A DNA stretch of 64,000 bases from Piezodorus guildinii (GCA_023052935.1 CM041297.1:100761063-100825062), one strand, 5' to 3'; positions 1 to 10,255 are shown, numbered from the stretch's first letter. Notes: generated from the sequence alone by a model not told the origin. Translations and numbers: made by a program.

Positions 1-465
1 TAGATTTTTTAAAATCCTTTTAACTGTATTAACAAAAAAAATACATCAAGTAAATGTGATGTGTTATATAATACAATGACATGATATACATGTAGAGAAA
101 CTTCCCATTGGAAGCTCTCTAAAAATATTCAGAACTAGAACGTCCCGGGGCCATTTCCTTTTCAGGCGCCTCGGAGGATTATCCGGAATTGAAGAGGAAG
201 AAAGGATTGAAACTAGTGGGTTAGAGTGAGAATGGAGTTTTGTCATGAAAGGATTGATACCTGGTCCGGGCCAAATCAGTAACAAAGGGAACATTAAGGA
301 CTTTATGGATAAGTTTATTCGTGACAAAGTAAGGAGCGTTGTAGATTTTACGAAGGATTTTGGATTGTAAGGATATGCGGGAAGAATTTGATTGTTTAGT
401 AGAGCCCCAAAGCTCTACTCCGTAAGTCCTGATTGGTCTTATAATAGTCATGTAGATGAGCCTTT
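1..465 (-). pseudogene. Jockey-type LINE, 3' end of reverse transcriptase ORF plus 3' UTR
   Basis: Read on the minus strand, this encodes the C-terminal part of a non-LTR (Jockey-clade) reverse transcriptase: a block with RTYGVELWGS, then ILRKIYNAPYFVTN, then a frameshift and RRLKRKWPRDVL. These blocks are typical of the region after the Jockey catalytic palm. The reading frame is broken between about 225 and 330, so the copy is dead. A closely similar copy lies at 12366-12930 in the opposite direction. The 5' part of the LINE is missing, as is usual for 5'-truncated insertions. Confidence 0.8.
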
Positions 466-524
466 TGTAGTTCAGAGGAAAGTTTGACTGTATGTCTAGT
501 AAGTGTTGAAGTAGCCTAAAGCGG

Positions 525-774
525 TGATTTTTTTTTGTAGATTAAAAAAATAAAATAAATAGGCACATCATCTTCTTAGCATTGTAAATAACGTTTAAAT
601 ATGCACGTTGAGTTAATTTGATAAACAACTAAAGGAGAAATGTGCAAACTTTTTTTTTATGCAATTTTTGTTTTTTTGAACACAAGAATAGTAAAATACA
701 CGTATAATATACCGTTGGATAGCTAAAGATGTTTGAAAAAATATTATTTAATACACGCGCACCAGATTTTTTAG
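525..774 (+). repeat. Repeat family A, 3' part
   Basis: This matches the 3' end of an interspersed family with fuller copies at 20422-21664, 39764-40517, 44194-45080 (minus) and 53921-54418. Shared landmarks are a stretch like GTTGGAAAGCTAAAGAT and the end GCACCAGATTTTTT. No coding capacity is seen. Confidence 0.6.
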
Positions 775-960
775 TGACAGCGGAGCGCACTTTTGGCGCG
801 TTGTACCCGGCGGATTTCGCTCCACTTTAGATCAGCAGTTTCTTTAACAAAACTATTATTTCAAGTTATTTTCAGGTGTGTTTGATTGGTGACCTAAAGC
901 TGCAACCTGCTCCCTTATACTCTATTGTGCGTGCTAGTATATAGTGTACTGGAATCATAT

Positions 961-1205
961 CTGTGGCGGTCGTAAAAAACTGGATAACTCGAGTTATATC
1001 AAAAATGAGTTAACTCCAAGTATTGCTCCCTCAGACCGTCTCCCACGCCGTGTTAAATTGGTTAGAGAAATTTCTTGGTGGAAGAAATTTCAGGTGGAAA
1101 GAAAGTTGTATGTTATAACTCTATTTTGGGTAATACGTAAATTTTAAGTCGCTAACCTGTAAAATGAATGATTTTGACTTAACCACTTATTCACGACCGC
1201 CACAG
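961..1205. mobile_element. Small MITE with 13-bp perfect terminal inverted repeats
   Basis: The ends CTGTGGCGGTCGT (961-973) and its exact complement (1193-1205) bracket 245 bp. The match continues imperfectly for about 10 more bases inward. ATAT stands on both sides (957-960 and 1206-1209), which fits a 4-bp target duplication. The short open frame inside (944-1147) has no recognisable product. The superfamily is uncertain. Confidence 0.5.
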
Positions 1206-1683
1206 ATATATAATGCCCGCAGAATGAATAGCGATTATTGAGGTCCTTCCTTCGATTACAAAACTAAAGCAGAGAGAGAACGTGACCATTTCAATAAAAG
1301 CCAACACCCAATCAAAAAATAACCTACTACTCTTTGACTCAAGCTCAGTAGTAAAAACATACAGCCACTCTTGGCGGCAGATGTTGCCATCGTTAAAGAG
1401 AATGTCACGTCATAACCGATTTGCAAAAGCTCGATACTACATCGATTGACTCAATGGTTATGGTTGACATATATTTGGCAGAAACGGAGTTAAAACCATA
1501 GCGGACCCTACTAAATATAAATGTTTTAGTATGTGCTCCTATCTAAGATATAAATTTTTCAGTGACAGATGTCTTGAAAATAAAATGAACTCTAAGAGCA
1601 TAAAACAGTTCCTAGCTTTAAATTTTTAATCCCTTATTGAAATTTAAAAAAAAATAAATGGTTTCCTATTTTCAACCTATAAA
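1206..1683. other. No recognised feature
   Basis: AT-rich sequence with no convincing coding region, tRNA or repeat that I could match elsewhere in the window. Confidence 0.5.
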
Positions 1684-2299
1684 TCTATACTAATATTATA
1701 AAGCTGGAGAGTTTGTTTGTTTGTTTGAACGCGCTAATCTCAGAAACTACTGGTTCAAATTGAAAAATTCTTTTTGTGTTGGATAGTCCACTTATCGAGG
1801 AAGGCTATAGGCTATATAACATCACGCTGCGATCGATAGGACGATAGGAAGAATCAGTGGAAAATATGGGAAAAAACAGGGAAAATTGACCTCGAATCCC
1901 AACGATTCCAAATGATTTACCTTTTAATTTTCAAATAATTCAATTTCCCGTTAATTTATCTTTTGCCATAACAATTAATAAATCACATGGGCAAGCATTT
2001 AAACACGTAGGAATCGATTTACGTCAAGATCGGGTCGCGGAGAAAATCAGTATGTTCTTCTGCCACAAGAAAATAAAACCAAAAATATTATTTAAGCAGA
2101 AATACTTTAAAATATTGGGTCGTCCGAAAAGTTGGTAGAGGTTTTTAAAATAAAATTTACCTTATGTTTTTTTCTACTAAAATGAATCACGAGGCTAATG
2201 TTTATTTATATGCCTTTAATCCTCATGGAATTAACTATATTTACACACTGAATTCACACTTTATGGAGGATCAGTAGAGTAGTTTATTGCAATCCAACA

Positions 2300-2788
2300 T
2301 GAGTGACGATTCAGTTTGTTTGTTTATTCGTTTAACGTCACTTTTATGCAACTATGGCTAATCGGACGATGCTACAGTGGGAGTCCTAAATTTTGCCTAT
2401 CCAGATTTTATTAGGATAGGGATCTTTAACGAGTACCTGACATCGCACAGGCTCGGGACCACCTTTTAACGTCCCCTCCGAAGGACGGCGTAACTAAGGA
2501 TTTTTTACTCCCATTAAAAAATCCTAGGACCACCTGCGGGTTTGAACCCGTGACCTTTGGCATGGGAGGCTGTTACGCTAGCCACCCAGCTACAAGTGTG
2601 ACGATTCAGTTCATTTTCGAAATAATATGCTGTTCTTTTTTAAAAGAGGGAAAAACGTAGCCCTAACTGCAAGAAAGATTCGTTCCGTGTATGGCAGCGA
2701 TTCAATTGCTGACAGCACGGTTCAGAAGTGGTTTTCGTGGTTTAGAGGGTCTTCAATTTGGAAGACCAACCCCATTTTTGTAGATTAA
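2300..2788 (+). pseudogene. Mariner transposase N-terminus, interrupted by a SINE
   Basis: An ATG at 2300 opens MSDDSV and then runs into the SINE. After the SINE the frame resumes with HFRNNMLFFFKRGKNVA, then RKIRSVYG and STVQKWFSWFRG, the paired helix-turn-helix part of mariner transposases. A stop follows at about 2788. The catalytic DDD region is absent. The 14-bp duplication made by the SINE repeats the codons around SDDSV, so the original reading can be inferred, but the gene is dead through both the insertion and the missing catalytic part. Confidence 0.7.
2317..2597 (-). mobile_element. tRNA-derived SINE, family 1, with 14-bp target duplication
   Basis: On the minus strand the head has a tRNA-like A box (TAGCTGGGTGG) and a perfect B box (GGTTCAAACCC). 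The element ends in a TAAACAAA-type tail. The flanks GTGACGATTCAGTT at 2303-2316 and 2598-2611 are identical, so this is a LINE-mobilised insertion into the mariner ORF. Nine other copies or fragments occur in the window. Two complete copies are each 283 bp. Confidence 0.9.
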
Positions 2789-2936
2789 ATAAACAAATTT
2801 TAAGCTGTCCAATTTAAATTGTTGTCCAAATTTTTCTACAAACTTTCCGGACAACCCAATATATTAATTTAAAAACGTCTTAATAGCAATCATAACAACT
2901 GAAATTGACGCAGACGAAGTCGCGCGCAACAGCTAG

Positions 2937-3864
2937 TCTATACTAATATTATAAAGCTGAAGAGTTTGTTTATTTGTTTGAACGCGCTAATCTCTGAAAC
3001 TACTGGTTCGAATTGAAAAATTATTTTTGAATTGGATAGTCCATTTATCGAGGAAGGTTATAGGCTATGTTATATAGCAGACTGCAACCAATAGGAGCGA
3101 AGAATTAGTTGAAAATGTGGAAAAAACGGATGAAATTAACCTCGCATCCCAATAATTCCAAATGATTTACATTTTAATTTTTAATTAATTCAATTTCCCG
3201 TTAAGTTATTTTTCGTCGTAACAATTAATAAATCACAGGAGCCAACATATAAACACGTAGTAATCGATTTACGTCAAAATCGGGTTGCGTAGAAAATCAG
3301 CATGTTCTTCTGCCACAAGAAAATAAAACTAAAAATACCATTTACGAATTACTTTAAAATATTGAGTTGCCCGAACTTTTCGAAGATATTTTTAAAATAA
3401 AATTTACCTTTTGTTTTTTCTACTAAAAATTAATCACGAAGGTGAAAAACCCCCCTCAAAATTCGAGATGCCAAATAATGAATAAAAAAAATTCGTTTGT
3501 CCGCCGTTGGCGGCTTTTCTTCGAAACTACTTAACTGATGTTTTTGATACTCGGAAAAAAAAAATACTAGCGCATTCATCAATGATCCTGATAGTCCGTG
3601 AGCCAGCAACGAATAGTGCAACCCAAATCCCCCAAAAAAAGGGATAATGGACCTTTCAAGTCATAGGGAAGGGTAATCGCTAACGGTTGTAACTATTTTG
3701 TAGATTAAATAAATAAATTTTAAGCTGTTCATCAATTTTAATTTTTGTCCAAATTTCTTACTACCAACTTTCCGGGCAACCCAATATATTCTTTTAAAAC
3801 CGTCTTAATAGCGATAACAGAAATAACAGAAATTGACCCAGACGAAGTCGCGAGCAACAGCTAG
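2937..3864 (+). mobile_element. Non-autonomous Helitron 2, abutting Helitron 1
   Basis: It begins TCTATACTAATATTATAAAG immediately after the CTAG of Helitron 1 and ends CAACAGCTAG at 3864. No host base separates the two. Length is 928 bp, with no coding capacity for Rep or helicase. It carries the same kind of mariner derivative in the same place. The last 34 bases form the outer tip of the left arm of the large palindrome. Confidence 0.75.
3361..3785 (+). mobile_element. Mariner derivative nested in Helitron 2
   Basis: Terminal inverted repeats like those at 2115-2860 (ATTGAGTTGCCCGAA and CCGGGCAACCCAAT) enclose about 425 bp. The inside differs from the copy in Helitron 1: it has no recognisable transposase helix-turn-helix segment. 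Confidence 0.55.
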
Positions 3865-4020
3865 TACATACAATAAAAACGTAAACAAATACAAATTTTC
3901 TCATCATTATTCTACTTTACTTTACTCATAATTTATTTTTGTTTAATAATTGTAATATATATTTTTTTGGCCGATCCCAAAAGAAAATAATTTCCTCAAG
4001 TATCAAAAAAACAAAAACAA

Positions 4021-4065
4021 CCTGTTCCTCTACAACCCATGAAGCGTCTTGGGCTCAGTATATAG
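4021..4065 (-). repeat. SINE family 2 tail in left arm
   Basis: On the minus strand this reads as the 3' tail of SINE family 2 (GAGCCCAAGACGCTTCATGG, then GTTGTAGAGG). It has a mirror copy at 9788-9832. Only the tail is present and it joins directly to the minisatellite. Confidence 0.65.
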
Positions 4066-4241
4066 CATTTCCAAGTCAATTGTAACCTTTTCCAAGTCAA
4101 ATGTAACTTTTTCCAAGTTAAATGTAACCTTTTCCAAGTCAAATGTAACCCTTTCCATTTCAAATGTCACCTTTTCCGAGTCAAATGTCACCTTTTCCAT
4201 TTCAAATGTTACCTTTTCCAAGTCAAATGTCACCTTTTCCT
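4066..4241. repeat. 21-bp minisatellite, left arm
   Basis: About eight units of 21 bp built on TTTCCAAGTCAAATGTAACC with small variants. Because 21 is a multiple of three, both strands stay open, giving a seven-residue repeat (EKVTFDL on the minus strand, SKSNVTF on the plus strand). I treat this as a by-product of the repeat, not as a gene. The mirror copy is at 9612-9787. Confidence 0.8.
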
Positions 4242-4488
4242 TCACTTCTAGCCTTAAATATTCCGTTTTATTTATTGAAAAATAATTAGTTTAATTAACA
4301 TTATGACTTTTTTAATAATTTTGGCATATAATAAATGATATTTTTTTTGGGTCTCTTAGATATTTGATATCAAGTTCTGTTTTTTACTAGCTAATATTTA
4401 AAAAAATTAATTATCGTCTATTTAGTTTTAAGATAATTGTTGATTTTGATTTTTTAGATAGGAGGGGTAGTTTTTTGGAATAATTAAT
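4242..4488. other. AT-rich spacer in left palindrome arm
   Basis: Single-copy-like sequence between minisatellite and satellite, mirrored at 9365-9611. No coding region or known signal. Confidence 0.6.
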
Positions 4489-7480
4489 GTGTTTTCGGGT
4501 ATTATAATTAAATTTTTCGAGCTGTATTTTTGATCGCTCGCGTGCATTTTAACTCGCATTAAATTTTAATGTTTTTTATTGATATAGGGATTAATTAATG
4601 TGCTTTCGGGTGGTTATTATTACGTTTTTCGAGCTGTATTTTTTATCGCTCATGCGTATTTCAACTCGCATTAAATTTTAATGTTTTTTATTGATATAGG
4701 GATTAATTAATGTGCTTTCGGGTGGTTATGATTACGTTTTTCGAGCTGTATTTTTTATCGCTCATGCGTATTTCAACTAGCATTTACTTTTAATGTTTTT
4801 TATTGATATAGGGATTAATTATTTTGCTTTCGGGTGGTTATTATTACGTTTTTCGAGCTGTATTTTTTATCGCTCATGCGTATTTCAACTCGCATTAAAT
4901 TTTAATGTTTTTTATTGATATAGGGATTAATTAATGTGCTTTCGGGTGGTTATGATTACGTTTTTCGAGCTGTATTTTTTATCGCTCATGCGTATTTCAA
5001 CTCGCATTTACTTTTAATGTTTTTTATTGATATAGGGATTAATTATTTTGCTTTCGGGTGGTTATGATTACGTTTTTTCGAGCTGTATTTTTTTCGCTCG
5101 CGCTTATTTTAACTAAAATTTACTTTTTATGTGTTTTCGGGTATTATAATTAAATTTTTCGAGCTGTATTTTTGATCGCTCGCGTGCATTTTAACTCGCA
5201 TTAAATTTTAATGTTTTTTATTGATATAGGGATTAATTAATGTGCTTTCGGGTGGTTATGATTACGTTTTTCGAGCTGTATTTTTTATCGCTCATGCGTA
5301 TTTCAACTCGCATTTACTGTTAACGTCTTTTATTGTTATAGGGATTAATTAATGTGCTTTCGGGTGGTTATTATTACGTTTTTCGAGCTGTATTTTTTAT
5401 CGCTCATGCGTATTTCAACTCGCATTAAATTTTAATGTTTTTTATTGATATAGGGATTAATTAATGTGCTTTCGGGTGGTTATGATTACGTTTTTCGAGC
5501 TGTATTTTTTATCGCTCATGCGTATTTCAACTCGCATTTACTTTTAATGTTTTTTATTGATATAGGGATTAATTATTTTGCTTTCGGGTGGTTATGATTA
5601 CGTTTTTCGAGCTGTATTTTTTTCGCTCGCGCTTATTTTAACTAAAATTTACTTTTTATGTGTTTTCGGGTATTATAATTAAATTTTTCGAGCTGTATTT
5701 TTGATCGCTCGCGTGCATTTTAACTCGCATTAAATTTTAATGTTTTTTATTGATATAGGGATTAATTAATGTGCTTTCGGGTGGTTATGATTACGTTTTT
5801 CGAGCTGTATTTTTTATCGCTCATGCGTATTTCAACTCGCATTTACTGTTAACGTCTTTTATTGTTATAGGGATTAATTAATGTGCTTTCGGGTGGTTAT
5901 GATTACGTTTTTCGAGCTGTATTTTTTATCGCTCATGCGTATTTCAACTCGCATTTACTTTTAATGTTTTTTATTGATATAGGGATTAATTATTTTGCTT
6001 TCGGGTGGTTATGATTACGTTTTTCGAGCTGTATTTTTTTCGCTCGCGCTTATTTTAACTAAAATTTACTTTTTATGTGTTTTCGGGTATTATAATTAAA
6101 TTTTTCGAGCTGTATTTTTGATCGCTCGCGTGCATTTTAACTCGCATTAAATTTTAATGTTTTTTATTGATATAGGGATTAATTAATGTGCTTTCGGGTG
6201 GTTATGATTACGTTTTTCGAGCTGTATTTTTTATCGCTCATGCGTATTTCAACTCGCATTTACTTTTAATGTTTTTTATTGTATAGGATTAATTATTTTG
6301 CTTTCGGGTGGTTATGATTACGTTTTTCGAGCTGTATTTTTTTCGCTCGCGCTTATTTTAACTAAAATTTACTTTTTATGTGTTTTATTGATATAGGGAT
6401 TAATTAATGTGCTTTCGGGTGGTTATGATTACGTTTTTTGAGCTGTATCTTTTATCGGTCATGCGTATTTCAACTCATATTTACTTTTAATATTTTTTAT
6501 TGATATAGGGATTACTTAATGTTCTTTCGGGTGCTTATGATTAAGTTTTTCGAGCTGTATTTTTTATCGCTCTCGCTTATTTTAACTAAAATTTATTTTT
6601 TATGTTTCATATTGATATAGGTGTTGAAAATTGTGTTTTCGGGTCCTATAATTATGTTTTTTTAGTTTTATTTATTTATCGCTCCCGCGCATTTTAACTC
6701 GAATTTACTTTTAATGTTTTTTATTTATATAGGGATTAATTATTTTGCTTTCGGGTGGTTATCATAAGGTTTTTCGAGCTGTATTTTTTATCGCTCATGC
6801 GTATTTTAACTCGCATTAAATTTTAATGTTTTTTATTGATATTTGGATTAATTATTTTGCTTTCGGGTGGTTATGATTACGTTTTTCGAGCTGTATTTTT
6901 TTCGCTCGCGCTTATTTTAACTAAAATTTACTTTTAATGTTTTTTATTGATATAGGGATTAATTATTTTGCTTTCGGGTGGTTATGATTACTTTTTTCGA
7001 GCTGTATTTTTTTCGCTCGCGCTTATTTTAACTAAAATTTACTTTTTATGTGTTTTCGGGTATTATAATTAAATTTTTCGAGCTGTATTTTTGATCGCTC
7101 GCGTGCATTTTAACTCGCATTAAATTTTAATGTTTTTTATTGATATAGGGATTAATTAATGTGCTTTCGGGTGGTTATGATTACGTTTTTCGAGCTGTAT
7201 TTTTTATCGCTCATGCGTATTTCAACTCGCATTTACTTTTAATGTTTTTTATTGATATAGGGATTAATTATTTTGCTTTCGGGTGGTTATGATTACGTTT
7301 TTCGAGCTGTATTTTTTTCGCTCGCGCTTATTTTAACTAAAATTTACTTTTTATGTGTTTTATTGATATAGGGATTAATTAATGTGCTTTCGGGTGGTTA
7401 TGATTACGTTTTTTGAGCTGTATTTTTTTATCGCTCATGCGTATTTCAACTTCTATTTACTTTTAATCTTTTTATTTTTA
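4489..7480. repeat. 112-bp satellite array with higher-order structure, left arm
   Basis: Units begin TGCTTTCGGGTGGTTATGAT at 4601, 4713, 4825, 4937 and 5049, exactly 112 bp apart. They alternate with a shorter unit of about 82 bp whose end has CGCTCGCGCTTATTTTAAC. A variant starting GTGTTTTCGGGTATTATAAT recurs near 4489, 5131, 5659, 6078 and 7050, marking a higher-order repeat of unequal size. Units decay toward the core at about 7450. No protein coding is evident. Confidence 0.85.
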
Positions 7481-8257
7481 TAGAGATCTATCCTTGTGTT
7501 TTCGCGGGGTTATGAAAATGTTTAAAAGCTTTTTTATTATCTCTCGTGCGGATTTCAACTCGCCTTTATTTTTGATATTTTTTTATTGATATTGGGATTG
7601 ATTGTTTTGTTTTTGGTTCTCATTATAACGTTGCTGGAATATACATCGTTTAGGTTTTTTTTTATTTTTTTTTTTTTTATTATTATTATTTTATTAAAGG
7701 ATTAGTTGTAGTTCCTTTTCTAGCGTCCTGAGTAATTTTTTCAACTAAATCTTTTGTAAAGGATCCGCTTCCTAACTTGGTCTTACAATTATTTAATAAT
7801 TTAATTGAGGAATCGTTTATTCTATTTTCGGGTGTTCTGATAACATTATTTGAACCAAATTTGTTATCGCTTTTACTCATTTTAAGTTACTGTTTCTATT
7901 TCATAAATATTCGATAGAGGGATCGTTTATTGTGTTTTCGGGAATACTAATAGAGATTATGACATTTATTTATAGCTAGTGCACATTTTAACTTAAATGA
8001 AAAGTGATCTAAAAGAATGCGCATGCGCGATGTAACGTCCAAATCAAAAATGTAATCAGATCCTGCAAAAAAACAATAATTAATTTTTACATCATATTAT
8101 AACATAATACCTACGGTTTGTAGAAATTCCCAAGCGCATAAAAGAATAAAGTTCAAAACACGTTATGAGAATCCCCTAAAACAAAAACAAAGAAAGACCA
8201 CTGCAAATGCAAGTTTAAATGAGAGCAAGCGACAATAAAAACAGCTTAAACAACGTA
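7481..8257. other. Core of the palindrome
   Basis: About 0.77 kb with no mirror partner between the inward ends of the two satellite arrays. It holds degenerate traces of the satellite (TCGGG and AGCTGTAT-like motifs), a T-rich run near 7660-7690, and a 64-codon open frame on the minus strand. In Foldback-type elements this is where an internal gene would lie, but no transposase is seen. Confidence 0.55.
7686..7880 (-). CDS. Unrecognised 64-residue open frame in the palindrome core
   Basis: It starts MSKSDNKFGSNNVIRT and ends KGTTTNPLIK. It is hydrophilic, rich in Ser, Asn, Thr and Lys, without a signal peptide or membrane segment. I do not recognise the family. It is the only open frame of note in the core, and its composition is less repetitive than that of the surrounding satellite. 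It could be a chance frame or the remains of an exon of an internal gene. There is no clear promoter, though AT-rich sequence is all around. Confidence 0.15.
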   Translation of the reverse strand: MSKSDNKFGSNNVIRTPENRINDSSIKLLNNCKTKLGSGSFTKDLVEKITQDARKGTTTNPLIK

Positions 8258-9364
8258 ATCACAAGACCCGAAAAGATAATTACAAACGTCTATAACAATA
8301 AAAAATATCAAAAGTAAATGCGAGTTGAAATACGCATGAGCGATAAAAAATACAGCTCGAAAAACCTTATGATAACCACCCGAAAGCAAAATAATTAATC
8401 CCTATATAAATAAAAAACATTAAAAGTAAATTCGAGTTAAAATGCGCGGGATCGATAAATAAATAAAACTAAAAAAACATAATTATAGGACCCGAAAACA
8501 CAATTTTCAACACCTATATCAATATGAAACATAAAAAATAAATTTTAGTTAAAATAAGCGAGAGCGATAAAAAATACAGCTCGAAAAACTTAATCATAAG
8601 CACCCGAAAGCACATTAATTAATCCCTATATCAATAAAACACATAAAAAGTAAATTTTAGTTAAAATAAGCGCGAGCGAAAAAAATACAGCTCGAAAAAC
8701 GTAATCATAACCACCCGAAAGCAAAATAATTAATCCCTATATCAATAAAAAACATTAAAAGTAAATGCGAGTTGAAATACGCATGAGCGATAAAAAATAC
8801 AGCTCGAAAAACGTAATCATAACCACCCGAAAGCACATTAATTAATCCCTATATCAATAAAAAACATTAAAATTTAATGCGAGTTAAAATGCACGCGAGC
8901 GATCAAAAATACAGCTCGAAAAATTTAATTATAATACCCGAAAACACATAAAAAGTAAATTTTAGTTAAAATAAGCGCGAGCGAAAAAAATACAGCTCGA
9001 AAAACGTAATCATAACCACCCGAAAGCAAAATAATTAATCCCTATATCAATAAAAAACATTAAAAGTAAATGCGAGTTGAAATACGCATGAGCGATAAAA
9101 AATACAGCTCGAAAAACGTAATCATAACCACCCGAAAGCACATTAATTAATCCCTATATCAATAAAAAACATTAAAATTTAATGCGAGTTGAAATACGCA
9201 TGAGCGATAAAAAATACAGCTCGAAAAACGTAATAATAACCACCCGAAAGCACATTAATTAATCCCTATATCAATAAAAAACATTAAAATTTAATGCGAG
9301 TTAAAATGCACGCGAGCGATCAAAAATACAGCTCGAAAAATTTAATTATAATACCCGAAAACAC
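8258..9364. repeat. 112-bp satellite array, right arm (inverted)
   Basis: Inverted counterpart of the left array but only about 1.1 kb. The inner part (8280-8640) corresponds to left units near 6500-6830. The outer part mirrors 4489-4860. The left array has therefore gained, or the right lost, roughly 1.9 kb of units since the arms formed. Confidence 0.8.
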
Positions 9365-9611
9365 ATTAATTATTCCAAAAAACTACCCCTCCTATCTAAA
9401 AAATCAAAATCAACAATTATCTTAAAACTAAATAGACGATAATTAATTTTTTTAAATATTAGCTAGTAAAAAACAGAACTTGATATCAAATATCTAAGAG
9501 ACCCAAAAAAAATATCATTTATTATATGCCAAAATTATTAAAAAAGTCATAATGTTAATTAAACTAATTATTTTTCAATAAATAAAACGGAATATTTAAG
9601 GCTAGAAGTGA

Positions 9612-9832
9612 AGGAAAAGGTGACATTTGACTTGGAAAAGGTAACATTTGAAATGGAAAAGGTGACATTTGACTCGGAAAAGGTGACATTTGAAATGGAA
9701 AGGGTTACATTTGACTTGGAAAAGGTTACATTTAACTTGGAAAAAGTTACATTTGACTTGGAAAAGGTTACAATTGACTTGGAAATGCTATATACTGAGC
9801 CCAAGACGCTTCATGGGTTGTAGAGGAACAGG
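9612..9832. repeat. Minisatellite and SINE family 2 tail, right arm
   Basis: Inverted copy of 4021-4241: 21-bp units at 9612-9787, then the SINE tail 9788-9832. The seven-residue open frames on both strands are identical to those in the left arm. Confidence 0.8.
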
Positions 9833-9988
9833 TTGTTTTTGTTTTTTTGATACTTGAGGAAATTATTTTCTTTTGGGATCGGCCAAAAAAATATATATTA
9901 CAATTATTAAACAAAAATAAATTATGAGTAAAGTAAAGTAGAATAATGATGAGAAAATTTGTATTTGTTTACGTTTTTATTGTATGTA

Positions 9989-10022
9989 CTAGCTGTTGCT
10001 CGCGACTTCGTCTGGGTCAATT
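9989..10022 (-). repeat. Helitron 3' terminus, inverted, at right palindrome edge
   Basis: CTAGCTGTTGCTCGCGACTT and the bases after it are the complement of the Helitron 3' end at 3831-3864. Identity stops at 10022. No Helitron body follows. Confidence 0.7.
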
Positions 10023-10030
10023 GTCAATAG

Positions 10031-10255
10031 TTAAGAACTAGCAGAGATATAGCGTTTTAAAATTAGCAGTGGTGCTATGCCATTTTCCTTTGAATTATTT
10101 ATTGCTTTTCATATTACTTAATTGCCTATCTTCAGCTTTATTAACAGTTATACCCTAATATAATTATTTAGAAATAATAAACCATTGTGTGATAATTTGC
10201 ATCGTTTTTTAATCAACAAAAACTGAAATTCGAATAATATTGTTTAAGACTAATG
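10031..10255 (+). repeat. Repeat family D fragment
   Basis: Resembles parts of 37680-38130 and 54540-54860. Shared landmarks are ATAGCGTTTTAAAATTAGC, TTTGAATTATT, and an AATAATAAACCATTGTGTGA-like stretch. No coding signal. Confidence 0.5.

Larger units (their letters stand above)
2115..2860 (+). mobile_element. Mariner derivative nested in Helitron 1
   Basis: Imperfect terminal inverted repeats (TTGGGTCGTCCGAAAAG at the left, CTTTCCGGACAACCCAA at the right) flanked by TA identify a mariner element. Only the first part of the transposase is present. A SINE splits it at 2317-2597. A shorter relative sits at the same place in Helitron 2 (3361-3785), so mariner entered the Helitron before the two copies separated. 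Confidence 0.7.
1684..2936 (+). mobile_element. Non-autonomous Helitron 1
   Basis: It starts with TCTATACTAATATTATAAAG and ends CAACAGCTAG. These are Helitron-like termini: a 5' TC, and a 3' CTAG preceded by a short GAC-GAA-GTC hairpin. It lies directly after an A and encodes no Rep-helicase. Without the SINE and its duplication it is about 958 bp, close to the 928-bp Helitron that follows without a gap. It carries a mariner derivative (2115-2860), itself split by a SINE. The same opening sequence is common in insect Helitrons (family knowledge). Confidence 0.75.
3831..10022. repeat. 6.2-kb palindrome (fold-back structure)
   Basis: The outer arms 3831-4860 and 8993-10022 are near-perfect inverted copies. 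Mirror positions always add up to 13853, and I noticed very few differences (for example 4777). Each arm runs inward through a Helitron 3' tip, AT-rich spacer, the tail of SINE family 2, a 21-bp minisatellite and then a 112-bp satellite. The satellite is about 3.0 kb on the left and 1.1 kb on the right, around a 0.77-kb core. Long inverted repeats made of tandem repeats are the hallmark of Foldback/Galileo-type elements. A simple inverted duplication is the alternative. Confidence 0.85.

Noticed and set aside
944..1147. 67-codon frame as a gene
   Set aside because: It spans the left end of the MITE and has no family features.
3430..3621. 63-codon minus-strand frame in Helitron 2
   Set aside because: It lies inside the mariner derivative and does not resemble transposase, Rep or helicase.
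4489..7480. CRISPR-like array
   Set aside because: The genome is eukaryotic and the units are contiguous 112-bp tandem repeats without unique spacers.
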